Below the pieces are notes generated by a model that was given only the letters and a program-made list of their open reading frames with translations, had not been told where the DNA came from and searched no databases. Position numbers and translations under genes: made by a program. Shown piece after piece: positions 6,955 to 10,164 of a stretch of DNA of 10,164 nt. How positions within the stretch are numbered: position 1 is the stretch's first letter; each line of letters begins with the position of its first letter. The DNA comes from Rhizobacter sp. GTDB lineage: Bacteria > Pseudomonadota > Gammaproteobacteria > Burkholderiales > Burkholderiaceae_C. The DNA lies in contig JACMKJ010000553.1 of NCBI GenBank assembly GCA_014380155.1, forward strand, positions 1 to 10,164. Direction: 5' to 3'.

Positions 6955-7640
6955 CGCGCGGGCTCCGCATCATCGGCACGGCGCGGCCGGTTGACCACGT
7001 AGAGCGTCACCAGCACCACCATCGCAAACGCCACCATGCCCGCGGCCAGCCCATGCGCCTGCGCAAACTCGCCCGCCTCCACATGGCCGTAGATCGCTAC
7101 AGACAACACACGCGTTTCACCGGGGATGTTGCCGCCGATCATCAGCACCACGCCAAACTCGCCCACCGTGTGCGCAAAGCCCAGCACGCTGGCGGTGACG
7201 AAGCCTGGCCGCGCGAGTGGCAGCGCCACGCTCACGAACCGATCCCACGGCGACGAGCGCAAAGTGGCCGCGGCTTCGAGCAAACGCTCGGGCACGGCCT
7301 CGAAGGCTTGTTGCAGCGGCTGCACCACGAATGGCAGTGAGTAGATCACCGAGGCCACGACCAGGCCGCTGAAGGTGAAGGGCAAACGCCCCAGGCCGAG
7401 CGACTGCGTGAGCTGCCCCACCGGCCCCTGCGGCCCCATCAACAACAGCAGGTAGAAGCCGAGCACCGACGGCGGCAGCACCAGCGGCATGGCGACCAAC
7501 GATGCGAACAAGGGCTTGAGCCGCGAGCGTGTGCGCGCCAGCCACCACGCAAGCGGTGTGCCCAGCAACAGCAGCAGCACGGTGCTCAGCGCCGCCAGCT
7601 CGGCGGTGAGCCTGATGGCAGACCATGCGTCTGAGGTCAT
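6951..7640 (-). CDS. modB: Molybdate ABC transporter permease ModB
   Basis: This is the inner-membrane permease of the molybdate importer, 229 residues, the normal length. Five hydrophobic segments are visible at about 12-32, 43-66, 88-106, 148-170 and 196-216. The cytoplasmic EAA loop that docks onto ModC runs from 122 to 146, beginning EAAATLRSSPWDRF and ending PLARPG. MPLVLPPSVLGFYLL at 51-65 and GEFGVVLMIGGNIPG at 160-174 are characteristic of ModB. The ATG at 7640 lies 15 bases after the modA stop; the only purine-rich stretch upstream, TGAGG, overlaps that stop. The downstream end overlaps modC by 4 bases. Confidence 0.95.
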   Translation of the reverse strand: MTSDAWSAIRLTAELAALSTVLLLLLGTPLAWWLARTRSRLKPLFASLVAMPLVLPPSVLGFYLLLLMGPQGPVGQLTQSLGLGRLPFTFSGLVVASVIYSLPFVVQPLQQAFEAVPERLLEAAATLRSSPWDRFVSVALPLARPGFVTASVLGFAHTVGEFGVVLMIGGNIPGETRVLSVAIYGHVEAGEFAQAHGLAAGMVAFAMVVLVTLYVVNRPRRADDAEPAR

Positions 7641-7655
7641 GCGGGCAGCCGCGCC

Positions 7656-8399
7656 TCAGGGCCCATACCCAAAAGAGTGGATCAGCGCCTTGGCCGGCGC
7701 ACTTTTCAGGTACGCCAACAAGGCCGCGGCGGCCGGGTTTTTCTCGCCGCGCTTGAGCAGCACTGCGTCTTGCCGGATCTCGCCGTACAAGGCCGGCGGC
7801 ACCACCCAGTAGGAGCCGCTCACCGGCTTGCCCGGCACCACCACCTGCGACAGCGCCACGAAGCCCAGTTCGGCATTGCCGGTGGCCACGAACTGGAAGG
7901 CCTGGCCGAGGCTCTCGCCCGTCACCAGCTTGGGCGCGAGGCCGTCGCCGAGGCCACGCGCCTTCAGCACCTCGATCGCCGCACGGCCATAGGGCGCGGT
8001 CTTCGGGTTGGCGATGGCGAGGTGCGCAAATTGGCCTGCCGTGAGCACCGCGCCCTGGTCATCCACATACCCCGGCTGCGCGCTCCACAACACCAGCTTG
8101 CCGATGGCGTAGGTGAACTGGGTGCTGGGAACAGCGAAGCCTTCAACAATCAGCTTCGCCGGGGTTTCGTCATCGGCCGAGATCAACACCTCGAACGGCG
8201 CCCCGGCGGCGATTTGCGAATAGAACTTGCCCGTGGCGCCGACCGAAATCTTCAGGCTGTGGCCAGTGGTCGCCGTGAAAGCGTCGCTCATGGCCGACAT
8301 CGGCCCGGCGAAGTTGGCGGCAACCGCCACCGACACCTCACCCGCCTGCGCCGCCGACACACACAGCATGGCCACCATCATGGACAAACACTTCTTCAT
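7656..8399 (-). CDS. modA: Molybdate ABC transporter substrate-binding protein ModA
   Basis: This is the periplasmic molybdate (and probably tungstate) receptor, 247 residues. Residues 1-19 form a signal peptide ending AQA, giving mature GEVSVAVAANF. Family landmarks are the AVAANF ligand-loop strand at 25-30, SVGATGKFYSQI at 52-63, the FEVLISAD segment at 69-76, NPKTAPYGRAA at 131-141 and the strongly conserved VATGNAELGFVALSQV at 171-186. The last one is common in proteobacterial ModA proteins in which the E. coli-type binding Tyr is not obvious. A GGAG site at 8410-8407, 7 bases before the ATG, supports the start. It follows modE by 18 bases, so it should share the ModE-controlled transcript. 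The two Cys residues in the signal peptide do not form a lipobox. Confidence 0.95.
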   Translation of the reverse strand: MKKCLSMMVAMLCVSAAQAGEVSVAVAANFAGPMSAMSDAFTATTGHSLKISVGATGKFYSQIAAGAPFEVLISADDETPAKLIVEGFAVPSTQFTYAIGKLVLWSAQPGYVDDQGAVLTAGQFAHLAIANPKTAPYGRAAIEVLKARGLGDGLAPKLVTGESLGQAFQFVATGNAELGFVALSQVVVPGKPVSGSYWVVPPALYGEIRQDAVLLKRGEKNPAAAALLAYLKSAPAKALIHSFGYGP

Positions 8400-8417
8400 G
8401 TCATCACTCCATGTAGT

Positions 8418-9242
8418 TCAGTCGATCACCGCCAGGATCACACTCGACACCTTGAACGCCGCGCAGGCACGCAAACCCACCACCAGCCCGAGCGACTGCA
8501 CCGACTCGTGCGTCACCACCGCCACCGCGCTGCGGCCCTGGCCGAGATCGAGCGTGACCTCGGCGTTGACCGGCCCGTCGACGATGCGGCTCACCTCGCC
8601 CCACAACCGATTGCGTGCGCTGATGCGCAGCCGCTCGTCGGTCAGCAGCAGAAGCGACGAAGCCTTGACCAGGGCGATCGCCTCGGCCCCGATCACCAGC
8701 CCCAGTCGCTCGGCCGAGTCGCGCGTCACCACGGCGGCCAGCTCCAGGTGTTCGTCAATGCGCAACAGCACCTCGACGTCGACCGGCCCTTCGCGCAGCG
8801 CACTCACCGTGCCGGCGAACTGGTTGCGCGCACTGGTGCGCACCGACATGCGGCGCAGCAGCCGCTGAAAGGTGTGCACGTCACCCACCGGCTCCGACGC
8901 AAACCGGGTCGCCAGGCGATCGAGCGTGATCTGGTGTTCCGCCTCGACCGCCCGGTAGAGCGCGATCACCCTGCGGCCATGGTCGGTGAGCAAGGTGCCA
9001 CCACCGGAGCGGCCGCCGGTGCTGCGCTCCACCAGCGGCGTGTCGGCCAGGTTGTTCATCGCATCGACCGCGTCCCACGCGGCCTTGTAAGACAAGGGCA
9101 CGTGTTTGGCGGCTTGCGAGATGGAGCCGTGTTCGCCGATCGCCTCCAGCAGCCGCACGCGCTTGTCTCCCAGGAACGCACCCAGGTCGGTACTGACTTC
9201 CAGGTGGCCGGTGAGGCGCGGTGGGGTTCGGCGGGGCTTCAC
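8418..9242 (-). CDS. modE: Molybdate-responsive transcriptional regulator ModE
   Basis: This is a cytoplasmic molybdate sensor and repressor, 274 residues from the GTG at 9242. The N-terminal winged helix-turn-helix (about 24-100) contains RVRLLEAIGEHGSISQAAK, SYKAAWDAVDAMN and the glycine-rich wing GGRSGGG at 76-82, as in E. coli ModE. Two TOBE domains follow. Each opens with a SARN motif (TSARNQFAGTV at 136-146, ISARNRLWGEV at 207-217), giving the di-mop module that binds molybdate in the dimer. The frame is open to a GTG at 9329, but that start would put the operator inside the gene and overlap the methyltransferase start. A start at Val29 would cut into the DNA-binding domain. No ribosome site precedes 9242; see the promoter entry. 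It is the first gene of modEABC and is probably autoregulated. Confidence 0.94.
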   Translation of the reverse strand: MKPRRTPPRLTGHLEVSTDLGAFLGDKRVRLLEAIGEHGSISQAAKHVPLSYKAAWDAVDAMNNLADTPLVERSTGGRSGGGTLLTDHGRRVIALYRAVEAEHQITLDRLATRFASEPVGDVHTFQRLLRRMSVRTSARNQFAGTVSALREGPVDVEVLLRIDEHLELAAVVTRDSAERLGLVIGAEAIALVKASSLLLLTDERLRISARNRLWGEVSRIVDGPVNAEVTLDLGQGRSAVAVVTHESVQSLGLVVGLRACAAFKVSSVILAVID

Positions 9243-9248
9243 CGGCAG

Positions 9249-9272
9249 GGTTATATCATCAACTACATAACG
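9249..9272. promoter_or_regulatory. ModE-binding palindrome (mod operator)
   Basis: Read on the minus strand, the half-site CGTTATGT is followed by 8 bases and then ATATAACC. The arms are imperfect inverted copies, matching at 6 of 8 positions. The E. coli modA operator, as I recall it, has the same design with CGTTATAT, 8 bases and ACATAACG, so both sequence and spacing agree. The site starts 7 bases upstream of the modE GTG, overlaps the candidate -10, and lies in the shared region before the divergent methyltransferase gene. Molybdate-bound ModE sitting here would block modEABC transcription. Confidence 0.82.
9250..9258 (-). promoter_or_regulatory. Extended -10 promoter of modEABC
   Basis: On the minus strand 9258-9250 reads TGATATAAC, an extended -10 (TGnTATAAT) with one mismatch. 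No convincing -35 is seen 16-18 bases upstream. Transcription would start at about 9243-9242, at or one base before the modE GTG. The message would then be leaderless or nearly so, which agrees with the missing ribosome site. The whole element lies inside the ModE palindrome. Confidence 0.55.
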
Positions 9273-9316
9273 ATTTCTGCCCCTTGTTCGACTTGCGAAT
9301 GCGGCAAGATGCCCCG

Positions 9317-9946
9317 ATGCCCACCCCACCGCACGACCCGAGCGACCCCGTCACCGCCAGCACGCTGGCGCACTACAACGACAACGCGCTGAGCTTCTGG
9401 CAAGGCACACGCGACCACGACGTGCGCCAGAACATCGCGGCCCTGCTGCGCCACCTGCAGGGCACACCACCCCACACCGTGCTCGACCTCGGCTGCGGCC
9501 CGGGGCGCGACCTGAAGACCTTCAAACAACTCGGCCACACCGCCATCGGCGTGGACGGCGCCCCCCACTTCGTGGCCATGGCGCGCGAGCACAGCGGCTG
9601 CGAGGTGTGGCAACAAAACCTGCTGGCGCTCGACCTGCCTGCTGCCCGATTCGACGGCGTGTTTGCCAACGCGGTGCTGTTCCACGTGCCGAGCGCGAAC
9701 CTGCCGAGCGTGCTGCGCGCGTTGCACGCCACGCTCAAGCCAGGCGGCGTGCTGTTCAGCTCCAACCCGCGTGGGCAGGGGCAAGAGGGCTGGCAAGGCG
9801 ACCGCTACGGGGTCTATCACGACCTGTCGTCGTGGCAGGGCTTCTTGAGTGCAGCGGGGTTTGACGAGCTGGAGCACTACTACCGGCCAGAGGGGCTGCC
9901 GCCTGAGCAGCAGCCGTGGCTGGCCAGTGTGTGGCGCAAGGTGTAG
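9317..9946 (+). CDS. Class I SAM-dependent methyltransferase
   Basis: This is a probable cytosolic methyltransferase of 209 residues with a single Rossmann-type domain. Motif I, VLDLGCGPGRDL at 55-66, binds the methionine part of SAM. Acidic Asp80 at the end of IGVD is placed to hold the ribose. FDGVFANAVLFHV at 112-124 is motif IV-like, and LKPGGVLFSSN at 140-150 is the usual post-IV strand. The N-terminal stretch AHYNDNALSFWQGT resembles small-molecule methyltransferases, but no substrate domain is recognisable and I assign no substrate. The ATG at 9317 is preferred; an in-frame ATG at 9299 would add 6 residues, and neither has a clear ribosome site. It diverges from modE, with the ModE box 45-68 bases upstream, so co-regulation is possible. 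Confidence 0.85.
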   Translation: MPTPPHDPSDPVTASTLAHYNDNALSFWQGTRDHDVRQNIAALLRHLQGTPPHTVLDLGCGPGRDLKTFKQLGHTAIGVDGAPHFVAMAREHSGCEVWQQNLLALDLPAARFDGVFANAVLFHVPSANLPSVLRALHATLKPGGVLFSSNPRGQGQEGWQGDRYGVYHDLSSWQGFLSAAGFDELEHYYRPEGLPPEQQPWLASVWRKV

Positions 9947-9993
9947 CGTGGTGGGTCAGCCCGCTCGAAGAGCAGGCGCTGAAGATCTCGCAC

Positions 9994-10019
9994 CGCCGTT
10001 CGGCCGGTCGGCTACGGCG
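9994..10019. repeat. Short inverted repeat between convergent genes
   Basis: CGCCGT at 9994-9999 and ACGGCG at 10014-10019 are exact reverse complements with a GC-rich 14-base loop that can pair further. It lies 48 bases after the methyltransferase stop and overlaps the stop codon of the convergent partial gene. It may slow transcription from the left, but there is no T-run, so it is at best a weak or Rho-assisted terminator. Confidence 0.3.
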
Positions 10020-10164
10020 TGATCGTTAGCGTGCGGCGTGCCTGGAGCCGTGCGGAAAGCCAGCCGCCCAGGGCAGCACCCGCGGCCATGCTCAGCAGGC
10101 CGGGCCAGCCGCGCGTCGCGTCGATGAACACCGGCATGGGCGCGAGCGCGTCTACCGCACGCAC
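10012..10164 (-). CDS. C-terminal fragment of an unrecognised, probably membrane-associated protein
   Basis: A leftward frame is open from the window edge to a TAG at 10014-10012, giving the last 50 residues of a gene whose start is outside. It has a hydrophobic small-residue stretch, WPGLLSMAAGAALGGWL, followed by a basic tail with ARLQARR. This is the pattern of a final transmembrane helix with a positive cytoplasmic end. Codons look like those of neighbouring genes. I do not recognise the family. The fragment is short, so the reading rests on the uninterrupted frame, the composition and the lack of a better frame on the other strand. Confidence 0.5.
   Translation of the reverse strand: MRAVDALAPMPVFIDATRGWPGLLSMAAGAALGGWLSARLQARRTLTITP

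Noticed and set aside
7656..8399. ModA-like protein as a tungstate-specific TupA receptor or another anion receptor
   Set aside because: The VATGNAELGFVALSQV motif, linkage to ModE with a ModE box, and ModC with a TOBE domain all indicate the molybdate system. Tungstate may be co-transported, but TupA hallmarks were not seen.
7677..9392. Forward open frame of 571 codons antisense to modA and modE
   Set aside because: It is an Arg/His/Gln-rich shadow frame. ModA and ModE on the other strand are unmistakable, and it runs through the ModE box and the methyltransferase start.
9317..9946. Methyltransferase as a tellurite-resistance TehB-type or ubiquinone UbiE-type enzyme
   Set aside because: Only the general SAM-binding motifs are clear; no family-specific signature or partner gene supports either name.
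1..10164. CRISPR arrays, tRNA or rRNA genes, transposases, integrases, toxin-antitoxin pairs, defence genes
   Set aside because: No repeated spacer array, RNA gene, terminal inverted repeats or relevant protein motif was seen on either strand. The window reads as ordinary transport and regulation genes.

Overview
The window is GC-rich, and nearly every codon ends in G or C. The gene families and their arrangement suggest a betaproteobacterium of the Burkholderiales, in the Comamonadaceae/Rubrivivax/Rhizobacter range. That placement is inferred from protein style and not from a marker gene. No rRNA, tRNA, insertion sequence, CRISPR array or phage gene is visible. The window is densely packed chromosomal DNA with no gene-free stretch above about 130 bases.

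Layout. (1) Bases 1-700 hold the 3' part of a forward short-chain dehydrogenase whose NAD(P)-binding start lies off the left edge. (2) Bases 737-5897 form a complete tripartite tricarboxylate transporter (TTT) locus. The two-component genes tctD and tctE run leftward. The transporter genes tctC (periplasmic binding protein), tctB (small membrane protein) and tctA (large membrane protein) run rightward. The 130-base divergent region between them carries a 9-bp inverted repeat and an 8-bp direct repeat with 11-bp phasing, which are candidate TctD operators. (3) Bases 5875-9242 hold a leftward molybdate operon, modE-modA-modB-modC: regulator, binding protein, permease and ATPase. A ModE-type palindrome at 9249-9272 lies just upstream of modE and overlaps an extended -10 promoter. 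(4) Bases 9317-9946 hold a forward class I SAM-dependent methyltransferase that diverges from modE. (5) Bases 10012-10164 hold the last 50 codons of an unrecognised leftward gene with a membrane-like C-terminus.

How the genes work together. TctE should sense a tricarboxylate-like ligand and phosphorylate TctD, which would control the divergent tctCBA operon. TctC would bind the substrate in the periplasm and deliver it to the TctA/TctB membrane complex. ModE, loaded with molybdate through its two TOBE domains, should repress its own operon and so limit synthesis of the ModA/ModB/ModC importer when molybdenum is sufficient. Translational coupling is tight throughout: ATGA at tctD/tctE, GTGA at tctC/tctB and modB/modC, and TGATG at tctB/tctA. 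The 3' ends of tctA and modC overlap tail to tail by 23 bases.

I found no undescribed system. The genes belong to known families. The observations most worth checking are in the regulatory DNA: the ModE box with a possibly leaderless modE start, and the paired repeats between tctD and tctC.
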